The notes under the pieces were generated by a model, which did not search any database, had not been told where the DNA came from, and worked only from the letters and a program-made list of their open reading frames with translations. Positions 32,615 to 40,743 of a stretch of DNA of 64,000 bases are shown piece after piece. Position numbers and translations under genes: made by a program. Every line of letters starts with the position of its first letter. The first letter of the stretch is position 1. Origin of the DNA: Deltaproteobacteria bacterium (GTDB taxonomy: Bacteria; Desulfobacterota; Syntrophobacteria; Syntrophobacterales; Syntrophobacteraceae); contig JAAYVE010000029.1 in NCBI GenBank assembly GCA_012517315.1, forward strand, positions 124,001-188,000, in the 5' to 3' direction.

Positions 32615-33013
32615 ATGAGCAAGAAAAGGGTCAGGATCTTGATGACGAAGTTCGGCGAAGGGTATGAGGAAGCCCTCCTCAAGCTATCCCGGGCCTTCAG
32701 CGAAGCAGGTTTCGAGGTGATCTACACGACGATGAACGACCCCGAAGCAATCGTTATCGCTGCAGCCCAGGAATCGGTGGATCACATCGGGGTCACTACC
32801 CTGCCTGGGTCCAAAATCGAGGACTTTGCCAGGCTTCTTCAATTGCTTGCGGCAAAAGACTTGTCTCATGTCCGAGTGAGTGCCGGAGGGTTCCTGGAAG
32901 ACCAAGACATCCCGAGAATTAAGGAAATGGGAGTTGTGGAATTCTTTCCGAAAGGAACCACCTTCGCCGAACTGATCCAGTGGAGCAAAGAACACATCAA
33001 GCACGCCGACTGA
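32615..33013 (+). CDS. Cobalamin-binding-domain protein lacking the His ligand
   Basis: A 132-residue single-domain protein resembling the B12-binding C-terminal domain or small subunit of methylmalonyl-CoA mutase. The Rossmann-type fold signature is clear: Val-Arg-Ile-Leu-Met-Thr-Lys at the start, Ala-Gly-Phe-Glu-Val-Ile-Tyr-Thr, Val-Asp-His-Ile-Gly-Val-Thr-Thr-Leu-Pro-Gly, Val-Ser-Ala-Gly-Gly-Phe, and Ile-Lys-Glu-Met-Gly-Val-Val-Glu-Phe-Phe-Pro-Lys-Gly-Thr. The key Asp-X-His-X2-Gly loop reads Gly-Glu-Gly-Tyr-Glu-Glu-Ala (14-20), one residue shorter and with Tyr in the His position. Base-off B12 binding is therefore unlikely. GAAGGAGAG lies upstream. No mutase catalytic subunit is nearby. 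Confidence 0.85.
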   Translation: MSKKRVRILMTKFGEGYEEALLKLSRAFSEAGFEVIYTTMNDPEAIVIAAAQESVDHIGVTTLPGSKIEDFARLLQLLAAKDLSHVRVSAGGFLEDQDIPRIKEMGVVEFFPKGTTFAELIQWSKEHIKHAD

Positions 33014-33910
33014 GACCATACTCAGGTTTGCATCCACTACCCTGCGCAGGCGTACTGCAGGGTTCCACACGGTTTGACCAATGCTCGGTTTCTTCTCTCG
33101 AGGGAGTGCCATGTCACAAGACAGGACGAAAATCCCCCTGCCCTGCCCTTTGCCCCGGTGACCGGCTGTGGGTGCCGGGGTTCGCACCCTCGCATGGTCC
33201 GTGCTGCCAGCCGACGGTAATCTCCAACGATCTTGAAAAAAACTCACGAACACACCAAGAGACTCGAGCCGCCCCAGGAAAATGGCGAATGTTTCCAACC
33301 ACAGGGCAACGCCGGGCATGGCGGTAGAAGTGACCCCCATGGAGAGGCCGACTCTCCCCAGAGGGGATGCGTACTCAAAGAGGGAGTCTTGAAGAACGCA
33401 GCCGCACGGACGCGAGATGCGGCTCCCGCCGTGTCTTTCCCGTGAAGGTCTCCAAGAGTTGAGCTGCCCTGCATGCTGGATACCCTCCTCCGGGTTGCTG
33501 TTGATGATGGTGACATGGTGGCCAACGGACGCTCAGTTGCTGCAACGATGCCGTTCCTCCTGTTGGCGAAGATTTGCTGCGATGGAGTTGAGAGGCGACC
33601 GCTCCCGTACAAGGAACCAAGGCGGCGGCTCTTCTTCTGAAAAGAGCGTGGTGCTGCGAAATTGCGGAATAATGAGAACAATAAGGTGAGCAAATTGGCG
33701 AGTCACTTTGTCACAAATGGAAAAACCCCAAGTGAACTTTTCAGATCCCCGACTTTTCCATTTCTGGATCATCCCGGTTTCTCCCCTCAGCTTCCCCTCA
33801 AGGAATGTTTTCCTTTTGTTTCCGCTGAATTTTGCCCCCGGGCATTTTATCGGGTTTCTTACTCAAACCTCTTGGGGTTTGAGTAAACAATACCAGGGTA
33901 GGAGAAAATG
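33014..33910. other. Gene-free region rich in short hairpins
   Basis: About 900 bases with no gene I can support; all open frames are short, lack ribosome-binding sites or have odd composition. Hairpins visible: GGGTGC/GCACCC (33170-33189) within CGGCTG/CAGCCG (33163-33213), GGAGAG/CTCTCC (33341-33357), AGCCGCA/TGCGGCT (33400-33424), and the long one at 33859-33886. It could hold a structured RNA or decayed sequence. I found no tRNA, tmRNA or cobalamin riboswitch pattern. Confidence 0.45.
33859..33886. repeat. Perfect 11-base inverted repeat downstream of hpt
   Basis: TTACTCAAACC (33859-33869) and GGTTTGAGTAA (33876-33886) are perfect arms around a six-base loop. It begins 24 bases after the hpt stop on the minus strand. 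It could end the hpt transcript, although no T-run follows on that strand. Confidence 0.5.
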
Positions 33911-34507
33911 TCAAGAACTTTTTTGTCCTTCAAGCATTTTTTTTCCACCCTGCAGCCCCGTCACATCGCCACTGAGAACACCAATGTACGGCAGGTTCCG
34001 GTAAAGCTGCCCAAAATCCAGCCCGTAGCCCACGACAAACCTGTCGGGAATTTCGAATCCCCTGAACGCGATGGGAATCTTGAGGATACGCCTCGCCGGC
34101 TTGTCCAGAAACGTGCACAACCTGATGCTGCGCGGTTTTCGAGCTTTGAGATTGCGAAGCAGATAGCCGACCGTCATCCCCGTGTCCACGATGCCCTCAA
34201 CCACCAAAATGTCGCGGCCCTCCACGACATGGTCAAGGTCCTTGGTAATGCGCACCGCCCCACTGGATTGGCGCTGCTCACGATTGGCATAGCTCGCGAC
34301 GGCCATGAAATCCATCTCCAGAGGAATGTGCATTTGTCTCACGAGGTCGGCCATGAAAAGAGCGCTCCCCTTCAACAGTCCAACCAGAAGGGGCGGTGAA
34401 GTCCCGTAGGCGGCGGAAATCTCCTTGCCCAGTGCGGCAACCCGCCGCGCGATAGCATCTTCTGGAATCAAGACCTCTATGATGTGCTGGTCAAGAAGCC
34501 CACACAT
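33911..34507 (-). CDS. hpt: Hypoxanthine phosphoribosyltransferase
   Basis: A 198-residue purine-salvage enzyme joining hypoxanthine or guanine to PRPP. Family features: Leu-Leu-Val-Gly-Leu-Leu-Lys-Gly-Ser-Ala-Leu-Phe-Met-Ala-Asp-Leu, the flexible-loop Ser-Tyr (residues 72-73), the PRPP motif at 101-112, Leu-Cys-Thr-Phe-Leu-Asp-Lys-Pro-Ala-Arg-Arg and Phe-Val-Val-Gly-Tyr-Gly-Leu-Asp. The PRPP motif reads Val-Val-Glu-Gly-Ile-Val-Asp-Thr-Gly, with Gly105 where nearly all members have Asp; that residue normally contacts the ribose hydroxyls. Length and other residues are normal. It follows the kinase/nuclease-like fusion gene by about 100 bases in the same direction. Confidence 0.93.
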   Translation of the reverse strand: MCGLLDQHIIEVLIPEDAIARRVAALGKEISAAYGTSPPLLVGLLKGSALFMADLVRQMHIPLEMDFMAVASYANREQRQSSGAVRITKDLDHVVEGRDILVVEGIVDTGMTVGYLLRNLKARKPRSIRLCTFLDKPARRILKIPIAFRGFEIPDRFVVGYGLDFGQLYRNLPYIGVLSGDVTGLQGGKKMLEGQKSS

Positions 34508-34611
34508 GGGAACCCTCTCTCAGCCATTTCTCCACTACTTTTCATCAGGAGCATGTGAAAAGGACCCGTCTTCCTGGACTTCGGCAACAGGGTCACGCCC
34601 GTACTCTTCTT

Positions 34612-35559
34612 TTAATTTTCCTTCAACAAACCATACTTGGCGAGCAGATTGTAGAAGTCCTTTTGGTAAAAAATGCGAATATTGATCTCTGGGTACAGTC
34701 TCCGCAGCTTCCTGACTTTCCGGTTCTTGCGGGTCACGAGACTTTGTTTCATTGTCGTGAGTTCGATGTAGAGGTCCTGCTCCGTCAGGTAAAAATCGGG
34801 TGTGAACGCTTCGAGCACGTTTCCGTCCTCATCGGTTTCCAAAGGGAAGGTGCGGGGTTCATACAGGTAGGGTATGCGATAGAATTCCAGGAATCGGGCG
34901 AATTCGCGTTCCGTTTCATTGGCGAAACGCCCACCGCCTCGCCCCTCATCGCTTTCGGGGAGAAGGTTCTCCACAATGAGTCGCTTGGGCACCTGTAAGA
35001 GGTCCATCAGTTGTACGGTTCTCAAGATGACGTTCAGGGCCTGCTCAACGGAAAGTCGGTCCATTCGCAGCGTCAGATCGTAAAGGGAAGGATCCTCCCA
35101 GTTGAGCCGGTACAGGCGGCGTACGTAACGGGAGCGTCGCTTTTCCTCCTCCGATACCTGGCGCCTGGCTTCCCTGGCGGAAAGCCCCGTTTGGAGCTGT
35201 ACCTGTCGGACGCGGAACGAACGGGAGGCGATGATGCGGACATGGAGCGTTCCGGGGCGGTCCCGGAACAAACCCTGCCCTCCCCTTCCGACGACTACCA
35301 GATCCTGCTCTTCCGCAAGTTGGGCGATCAGATCCGGCAGCAATTTGACCGAAGTCTCGCTCTCGGAATCAATCCGGTCCCTGCCTCCGACTTGTGCCTC
35401 GTCCGCCGCCTCCAGGCTGGCATCGTCGAGATCCATCTCCCGCCAGAACCGGGCAAGAGTTGAAGTGTCGACGAGCAGAAACCCGAGGGAACCGGCAACC
35501 CTCGCCGCCACTTCTTCCCCGAGGGCACCCGGTTCTCTGGCTATCGTTATGACCGCCAT
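34612..35559 (-). CDS. Cytidylate-kinase-like protein fused to a PD-(D/E)XK nuclease-like domain
   Basis: A 315-residue protein. Residues 1-195 resemble the cytidylate-kinase-like family: Ile-Thr-Ile-Ala-Arg-Glu-Pro-Gly-Ala-Leu-Gly at the P-loop position, which is degenerate, then Leu-Val-Val-Val-Gly-Arg-Gly-Gly-Gln. Residues about 212-310 look like a PD-(D/E)XK-fold domain: Glu-Arg-Glu-Phe-Ala-Arg-Phe-Leu helix, Phe-Thr-Pro-Asp-Phe-Tyr-Leu (D255), Leu-Tyr-Ile-Glu-Leu-Thr (E266), then a basic segment and Ile-Arg-Ile-Phe-Tyr-Gln-Lys-Asp. The usual Lys after Glu is Thr. I recall similar C-terminal domains fused to HPRT in other bacteria; here hpt is the next gene. Role unknown. Confidence 0.8.
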   Translation of the reverse strand: MAVITIAREPGALGEEVAARVAGSLGFLLVDTSTLARFWREMDLDDASLEAADEAQVGGRDRIDSESETSVKLLPDLIAQLAEEQDLVVVGRGGQGLFRDRPGTLHVRIIASRSFRVRQVQLQTGLSAREARRQVSEEEKRRSRYVRRLYRLNWEDPSLYDLTLRMDRLSVEQALNVILRTVQLMDLLQVPKRLIVENLLPESDEGRGGGRFANETEREFARFLEFYRIPYLYEPRTFPLETDEDGNVLEAFTPDFYLTEQDLYIELTTMKQSLVTRKNRKVRKLRRLYPEINIRIFYQKDFYNLLAKYGLLKEN

Positions 35560-35805
35560 TCACCCTCCATCCGTCCCATTTCCCGGAAATCAGGAAAACA
35601 AAGCCGCCTCGAAACGTCTATCGGATCGTCGGTGATTCCGTCAGAGACATCCCGAAAACGGATTTTTGAAAATAAGGGACTTGGGTCTCTCGGAAGGTGC
35701 GTTCGGGGATCGGCAGACGCGTCGCCTGCGGCTGGCTATGGGTCTCCACACCGATTTATCCAGCGGCCTGGACGTCCAGAGGCAACCCTGCCGGTTTCCC
35801 ACGAT

Positions 35806-36735
35806 TTATTGGCGGACCAGGATCTTCTGGCTTTCTCCAACGATCCGCACTTCGCCGTTCACCCTTTTGACTTTCCACACGTTTTCCGCACGCCCCTTGA
35901 TGGACCGCGTCCGATTCTCTACGAAAAAGACGGACTCGAATTTGACGATTCGCATGTCGTGCTGGTCCGTGACGATGAGCACCACGTCTCCTGCCAGGGA
36001 AGTCTCGATCCTGTCCCAGTTTCCGAAATAGCGGGCTTTGTCTTCCCTGATGTAACTGCGATCCACGAGTCCACTGCTGAAATATTCCACCCTGTTCCCG
36101 TAGCAGGAGAGGAGCGTGTCCATGTCCTTTCTACCCGTCGCCTTGAGGCAGGACTGGACGAGCTTGAGGACTTCTTCCCGGGTGATGGGCCTGGCTTCTT
36201 CCTCCTCTTCCTCGTCAACGTCCCACAATCCCCCGTAGGAGGATGATTGCGACGTCGAATAGACGACCACGTCCTCCTCCTGCAGGTCTTCCTCCGTATC
36301 ATCGGCAAATTGGGAGAGGTCCGCCGGCTGCCGATGGGCCGTATCCTCCGGTGCGGCTGCGGAATCTGCCAAGGTGAGATGTTTCGTGTGCTCGTCGGAC
36401 GGGATGATGTCCACCAGCAGCGGGCGCTTGTCCAGGACGAGATCTCCCTTGGAGGAGTAGGTGATGATTGCTTTCTTGTTCCTCAGTTTTTCGGCGGTTT
36501 TGAGGAGTGAATCAAGGCTCTTGGAAGGAAGCTTGTCATCCCAGTAAAAAACAATATTGGGAACATAGACACCGTATTTGTCCACGTGAATGACGGTTGC
36601 CTCCACCTGTCCCTGCCCCGGCGCCTGGGAATCGGATTGCGGAGTGACCTCCATCCCGTCGCAAATGGGAGGTGCGAGGATCACGACGCAACTGAAGAGC
36701 AAGAGCGCAAAGGCCCGAATCGCCGGGTGCTCCAC
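35806..36735 (-). CDS. Exported acidic protein with C-terminal SnoaL/NTF2-like domain
   Basis: A roughly 309-residue protein with a signal peptide (Arg-Ala-Phe-Ala-Leu-Leu-Leu-Phe-Ser-Cys-Val-Val-Ile-Leu-Ala) if started at GTG 36735; ATG 36891 would add 52 residues before it. After export come a beta-rich segment (about 35-110), a long acidic low-complexity linker (about 125-185, with six consecutive acidic residues), and a C-terminal domain (about 190-309). The last resembles SnoaL/NTF2-like folds: Leu-Leu-Ser-Cys-Tyr-Gly, Val-Glu-Tyr-Phe, and a final pair of strands ending Trp-Lys-Val. Function unknown; such domains often sit in periplasmic proteins. It lies just downstream of fabD on the same strand. 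Confidence 0.75.
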   Translation of the reverse strand: MEHPAIRAFALLLFSCVVILAPPICDGMEVTPQSDSQAPGQGQVEATVIHVDKYGVYVPNIVFYWDDKLPSKSLDSLLKTAEKLRNKKAIITYSSKGDLVLDKRPLLVDIIPSDEHTKHLTLADSAAAPEDTAHRQPADLSQFADDTEEDLQEEDVVVYSTSQSSSYGGLWDVDEEEEEEARPITREEVLKLVQSCLKATGRKDMDTLLSCYGNRVEYFSSGLVDRSYIREDKARYFGNWDRIETSLAGDVVLIVTDQHDMRIVKFESVFFVENRTRSIKGRAENVWKVKRVNGEVRIVGESQKILVRQ

Positions 36736-36895
36736 CCACTCGCCCGGAAGAGATCTCGCATGTGTGCAGGGGATCCGCCCCGGCAATGTCCCGTCCTCCC
36801 CTGGACAATTGGCGTCTATCTCACCATGGACTGCAATGTGATGGACGCCTCGGTTCCGAGCACACTTGCCATCTCGGGGAATCGGGTCCATGCGT

Positions 36896-37816
36896 TCATT
36901 GATTCGCCTGGAGGAAGATAGACAGGCTTTCGGTGTCCTCCACATTCAGCACCTTCACGTTGCGGTTGATCCTTCGCATGAGCCCTCGTAAAACCCTTTT
37001 GGGGCCCACTTCCACGAAGTGATTGTAGCCGGCCTCGATCATCCGCTCCATGGACTGCTGCCACAATACCGAACGGCAGATCTGGTCAGTGAGTTTGCCG
37101 GGAACTTCCGAAGCGCTCCGCAGGGGGAGTCCATCCACGTTGTTTACTACCAGGATCTGTGGATCATGGAACGAACATGCCTCCACGATGGGCAGGAACT
37201 TCCGGCGGGCAAGCTCCATGCACCGACTATGCCAGGGGCCGCTTACGTTGAGCTTCAGGCATTTTTTAGCCCCCGCTTCTCCGCTGAGTGCCATCGCTGA
37301 ATTCACCGCCCCCTCTGGTCCGGTGATGATGACCTGTTCGGTGCAATTGATGTTCGCCACTTCCGCGTCGCACAATCTGCAAATCTCCCTGACCCGTTCG
37401 ACGTCGAGATCCATGATGGCCGCCATGGCCCCAGGTTCATTTTCGGCAGCCTCCTGCATGAGCTTCCCGCGCCACTGGACCAAATGTAGGAGGCTCTTGA
37501 GGTCCATCACCCCTGCGGCGTATAGGGCCGAATACTCACCCAGGCTGTGACCGGCAGCGGCGACCGGGTATATTTCGTGAAGCTGCAGGACCGTGTGGCA
37601 GGCCAGGTTGACGACGGTGACAGCTGGCTGCACATTCTCCGTCTGCACGAGGACTTCCTCCGGGCCTTCGAAACAGAGTCTTGCGAGGTCCATCTGCAGG
37701 ATGTCGCTCGCCTGGGTAAAGAGTTCTCTCACCTCGGCATAGTTCTCGTGGAATTCGCGTCCCATTCCCACATACTGAGATCCCTGGCCGGGGAAAAGAA
37801 ACACCCATTCCTTCAT
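36896..37816 (-). CDS. fabD: Malonyl-CoA:acyl-carrier-protein transacylase
   Basis: A 306-residue cytosolic enzyme that loads malonate onto acyl carrier protein for fatty acid synthesis. Phe-Leu-Phe-Pro-Gly-Gln-Gly-Ser-Gln at residues 6-14, nucleophile Ser in Gly-His-Ser-Leu-Gly-Glu-Tyr, the substrate-binding Arg in Val-Gln-Trp-Arg-Gly, and the catalytic His in Ser-Gly-Pro-Trp-His-Ser-Arg-Cys-Met are all present. Pro-Trp-His-Ser instead of the frequent Pro-Phe-His-Ser is conservative. ATG 37816 is favoured by AAGGAG just upstream. No other fab genes are adjacent, which is unusual since fabD often sits with fabH, fabG and acpP. A promoter candidate lies about 65 bases upstream. Confidence 0.94.
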   Translation of the reverse strand: MKEWVFLFPGQGSQYVGMGREFHENYAEVRELFTQASDILQMDLARLCFEGPEEVLVQTENVQPAVTVVNLACHTVLQLHEIYPVAAAGHSLGEYSALYAAGVMDLKSLLHLVQWRGKLMQEAAENEPGAMAAIMDLDVERVREICRLCDAEVANINCTEQVIITGPEGAVNSAMALSGEAGAKKCLKLNVSGPWHSRCMELARRKFLPIVEACSFHDPQILVVNNVDGLPLRSASEVPGKLTDQICRSVLWQQSMERMIEAGYNHFVEVGPKRVLRGLMRRINRNVKVLNVEDTESLSIFLQANQ

Positions 37817-38274
37817 TCGTGAACTCCTTGGATGGGGAGGATGCACGGTTGATATCAAGCGGATCGCACGTTCCGCTCCTTTTAAAAAGGTCATAACCTC
37901 TTGTCAAGCTTATACGCTCAGGCCTTCCTCGGGGAAGAAAAAGAGGAAGAGCTCCCCACGCAAAAGAAAAGGCCAATGGCCTGGAAACCGTCTGACGGCT
38001 CTGGAAGGGCCATGGAGTAGACCGTCTGCGGGTCTTTTCGTGACATCTGTGCAATAGAGGAGCGGATGCGGGTAGGAAGGTCTCGGACAGCTTCCCACTG
38101 TTTGCGGTGGCATTCTAATTGCTTGTCATCTTGCTCACGAGTGGAGGAAACGGTTTCAGAAAAAACGTTTCCGATTCCTTCAATTGCTGTTAAATGCATT
38201 GTTCAAGAAAGGGCGTCTCCCCCCACGTGAGGATGGCGCGCAACATGCCTCAACGACTTTTCAGGAGAACCGAA
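37817..38274. other. Divergent region between fabD and mlaC
   Basis: 458 bases without a supportable gene. It holds a promoter candidate for fabD (listed separately). No clear plus-strand promoter for mlaC. Confidence 0.45.
37878..37907 (-). promoter_or_regulatory. fabD: Candidate sigma70-type promoter of fabD
   Basis: On the minus strand a perfect TTGACA (37902-37907) is followed after 16-17 bases by an AT-rich TTAAAA/TAAAAG element. It lies about 65 bases upstream of the fabD start. Confidence 0.45.
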
Positions 38275-38910
38275 ATGTTGGCAAAAAGGAGTTGGCATCA
38301 CTTTCTCTTCTCGGGGTTGTTGGTTGTGGTCCTTGTCTTGGGCGGGTCAGCGGTTTCAGCGGGAGCGTTGGGTCCCATGGGTGTGGTCAAGTCGGGCACG
38401 GATCGGGCACTGGGCATTCTCAAGAGTCAGCAGACGGGTGAAGGTCAAAAAATCCGACATCGACGGGGAGAAATCCTTCAAATCGTTGACGAGTACTTCA
38501 ACTTCCAAGAGATGGCCCGGCGTGCATTGGGACGCCCCTGGAAGGAGCAGCCGCGGGAGAAGCAGGAGGAATTCGTTCGGTTGTTCAAGGATCTCTTGTT
38601 CAACACCTACGTGGACCGGGTTGAGTCGTACACGGCGGGCGATGAGAGGGTAAGCTACGATGAGGAGCGGATTGAGGGTGATTATGCTTCCGTGCGGACC
38701 CGGGTGAGCAACACCAAGACCAGCAATGTGACCGTGGAATACCGCCTCCGGAAGGTGGACGGCGAGTGGAAAGTCTACGACGTCATCGTTGAAGGAATCA
38801 GTTTCATCGACAACTACCGCAGTCAGTTCAGTTCCATACTGATGAAGGAGTCCTTCGATTCCCTGTTGAATCGCATGCGCCAGCGCGTCAGCGAGAACGC
38901 TGTGCTCTGA
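38275..38910 (+). CDS. mlaC: MlaC/Ttg2D-type phospholipid-binding periplasmic protein
   Basis: A 211-residue exported protein: basic start, hydrophobic core (Leu-Leu-Val-Val-Val-Leu-Val-Leu-Gly-Gly-Ser-Ala) and a cleavage region near Ala-Leu-Gly. MlaC family traits: Ile-Val-Asp-Glu-Tyr-Phe-Asn-Phe-Gln-Glu-Met-Ala-Arg-Arg-Ala-Leu-Gly at about 65-81, a helix with Phe-Lys-Asp-Leu-Leu-Phe-Asn-Thr-Tyr, and Val-Tyr-Asp-Val-Ile-Val-Glu-Gly-Ile-Ser near the end. MlaC shuttles phospholipid between the inner and outer membranes. CAGGAG precedes ATG 38275. The partner genes mlaDEF are not in the window, so it is an orphan copy. It points to a Gram-negative cell envelope. Confidence 0.92.
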   Translation: MLAKRSWHHFLFSGLLVVVLVLGGSAVSAGALGPMGVVKSGTDRALGILKSQQTGEGQKIRHRRGEILQIVDEYFNFQEMARRALGRPWKEQPREKQEEFVRLFKDLLFNTYVDRVESYTAGDERVSYDEERIEGDYASVRTRVSNTKTSNVTVEYRLRKVDGEWKVYDVIVEGISFIDNYRSQFSSILMKESFDSLLNRMRQRVSENAVL

Positions 38911-39004
38911 GGCCTATCCCGCGGATTCTCCCATGGGATCGCCAACTTTTGCCTTCCTCCATCCCCCCGGTTAGCCGGGTCGCCCCTGAGAGGCTTGGGG
39001 AATC

Positions 39005-39715
39005 ATGCGCCATAAGCCGGACGGAGGGATCCTTCCCATGAATATAGGACCTGAGGGCCATCGAAAACGCCTGCGGGAGCGATTTCAGCAGAGCGGATTC
39101 GATGGTTTTCATACGCATGAAATTCTCGAATTTTTGCTCTGCTATGCTATTCCCCGCAAGGATGTGAAGCCCATCGCCAAATCCCTGATCCATGAGTTCG
39201 GGAGCCTTGCTGCCGTCTTCGACGCCCCGTTGGCAGAACTCAGGCGTATCGACGGCCTCGGGGAATATGCGTCCCTCCTCATCCATTCCATTCCGGGCTT
39301 GCTGGAATCCTACCAGCAGGACCGTTGGAAGAAGCGCTCCACCCTCAACTCAACGGGCGAAGCGGTGGCCTTCCTTGCTGCGGAACTGGGCGCGGAGCGA
39401 AACGAAGTCTTCTGCATCCTCGCCCTCAACAGCAGCAATTCGCTAATCGCTAACGAACGGATCCAGGAAGGGACGGTCAATCGCACCGCAGTCTTTCCCC
39501 GCCGGGTGGTGGAAGCCACCATCAAGCACCGAGCCAGTGCCGTGATTCTGGCCCACAACCACCCGGGGGGGGACCCTCAGCCTTCCGCGGCTGACCGGCA
39601 GCTGACCCGTAGGCTCAAGAAGCTCCTCAACGACTTGGACATCGTGGTCCATGACCATATCATCATCGGCGGGCACGGTTATTATTCTTTTTCTGAAAAC
39701 GGTGCACTGGAATGA
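39005..39715 (+). CDS. radC: RadC family JAB/JAMM-domain protein
   Basis: A 236-residue protein with an N-terminal helix-hairpin-helix-like region (Leu-Arg-Arg-Ile-Asp-Gly-Leu-Gly) and a C-terminal JAMM metalloprotease-like domain. The zinc motif His-Asn-His-Pro-Gly-Gly-Asp-Pro-Gln-Pro-Ser-Ala-Ala-Asp lies at about 181-194, with Glu in Arg-Val-Val-Glu-Ala-Thr upstream. The old label DNA repair protein RadC is not supported experimentally; actual function is unclear. Start is 39005 or ATG 39038. The stop overlaps the start of the next gene (ATGA), so the two are co-translated. Confidence 0.92.
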   Translation: MRHKPDGGILPMNIGPEGHRKRLRERFQQSGFDGFHTHEILEFLLCYAIPRKDVKPIAKSLIHEFGSLAAVFDAPLAELRRIDGLGEYASLLIHSIPGLLESYQQDRWKKRSTLNSTGEAVAFLAAELGAERNEVFCILALNSSNSLIANERIQEGTVNRTAVFPRRVVEATIKHRASAVILAHNHPGGDPQPSAADRQLTRRLKKLLNDLDIVVHDHIIIGGHGYYSFSENGALE

Positions 39716-40716
39716 ACGAAAAGCTCATGCAAGCGATCGTCGTGCGGGAGAGCGGCAAAAAGGGGGACTGGAACACGCTGGCGCTGGAAGAGGTTCCATT
39801 GCCTCAAATCGTCCAGGGGGAAGTCTTGGTGCAGGTGGAGGCCTTTTCTGTGAACCGGGCCGATCTTCTCCAGCGCAGGGGACTCTATCCCCCGCCGGCC
39901 GGGGCATCGACCCTCATGGGACTGGATTTCGCCGGCTTCGTCGTACAAACGGCTCCGGACGTGACCGACTGGAGTATCGGAGATCGGGTGTTCGGAATCC
40001 TGGCCGGTGGTGGGTATGGGCGGTTTGCTGCGGTCCCCTCCGTCCACCTCGTGCCTGTTCCGGAACAATTGAGCTTCGTGGAGGCGGCTGCGGTGGCGGA
40101 GGTGTTTTTCACCGCCTTCACCAATCTTTTTCTAGTGGGGGGAATGGAAAAGGGGGAGCGGCTGCTCATCCACGGGGGAGCGAGCGGTGTGGGGACCGCC
40201 GCCATCCAGCTGGCAAGGGAACACGGCATCGAAACCATCATTTCTGCGAGCACACCAGAAAAGATCGCGAGGTGTCTCGAACTTGGGGCTGCGTTCGGCA
40301 TCAACTACAAGGAGGAGGATACCTTTCCCCGAGTGCGGGAGTACACAAACGGGGAAGGGGTTGACGTGGTCCTTGACTGGATGGGGGCTTCACACCTGGC
40401 CGGCAATCTTGATGTGCTGCGATCCAAAGGCCGTCTCATCGTCATCGGCCTCATGGGCGGCAACAAGGGAGAAATCGTAATGGCTCCCCTCCTCTCCAAA
40501 CGCCTGCGCATCATCGGGTCGATTCTCCGGAGTCAGTCCCTCGAAGAAAAGGCTGTCATCACCACCCACTTCAGGCATCGTGTTTTGCCCCTCCTCGAGT
40601 CGGGAAAAGTACGCCCCGTCATCGACCGGATTTTCGCCGTGGACGCCGTCGAGGAGGCCCACGAATTCATGAAACAGGGTCGTCACATTGGGAAGATCCT
40701 TCTCTCCTGGAACTGA
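39712..40716 (+). CDS. NAD(P)H:quinone oxidoreductase-like medium-chain reductase (PIG3 type)
   Basis: A 334-residue cytosolic enzyme of the zinc-free medium-chain dehydrogenase superfamily, closest in appearance to the PIG3/quinone oxidoreductase group. Asn-Arg-Ala-Asp-Leu-Leu-Gln-Arg-Arg-Gly-Leu-Tyr-Pro-Pro-Pro near residues 50-64 is the family signature. Leu-Met-Gly-Leu-Asp-Phe-Ala-Gly follows, and nucleotide binding uses His-Gly-Gly-Ala-Ser-Gly-Val-Gly-Thr-Ala-Ala (about 153-163). No zinc-binding cysteines. It overlaps radC and is followed 27 bases later by an ABC ATPase gene, all on the plus strand. Substrate unknown. Confidence 0.92.
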   Translation: MNEKLMQAIVVRESGKKGDWNTLALEEVPLPQIVQGEVLVQVEAFSVNRADLLQRRGLYPPPAGASTLMGLDFAGFVVQTAPDVTDWSIGDRVFGILAGGGYGRFAAVPSVHLVPVPEQLSFVEAAAVAEVFFTAFTNLFLVGGMEKGERLLIHGGASGVGTAAIQLAREHGIETIISASTPEKIARCLELGAAFGINYKEEDTFPRVREYTNGEGVDVVLDWMGASHLAGNLDVLRSKGRLIVIGLMGGNKGEIVMAPLLSKRLRIIGSILRSQSLEEKAVITTHFRHRVLPLLESGKVRPVIDRIFAVDAVEEAHEFMKQGRHIGKILLSWN

Positions 40717-40743
40717 ACCCTTCCTCCGCGGGAAACGGACCTC

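Noticed and set aside
33170-33213. Possible tRNA-like T-arm (GGGGTTCG)
   Set aside because: No acceptor stem or anticodon arm could be folded around it, so it is only a hairpin.
33474-33641. Plus-strand frame of about 55 codons
   Set aside because: It gives a protein-like segment but has no ribosome-binding site or upstream continuation, and I recognise no family.
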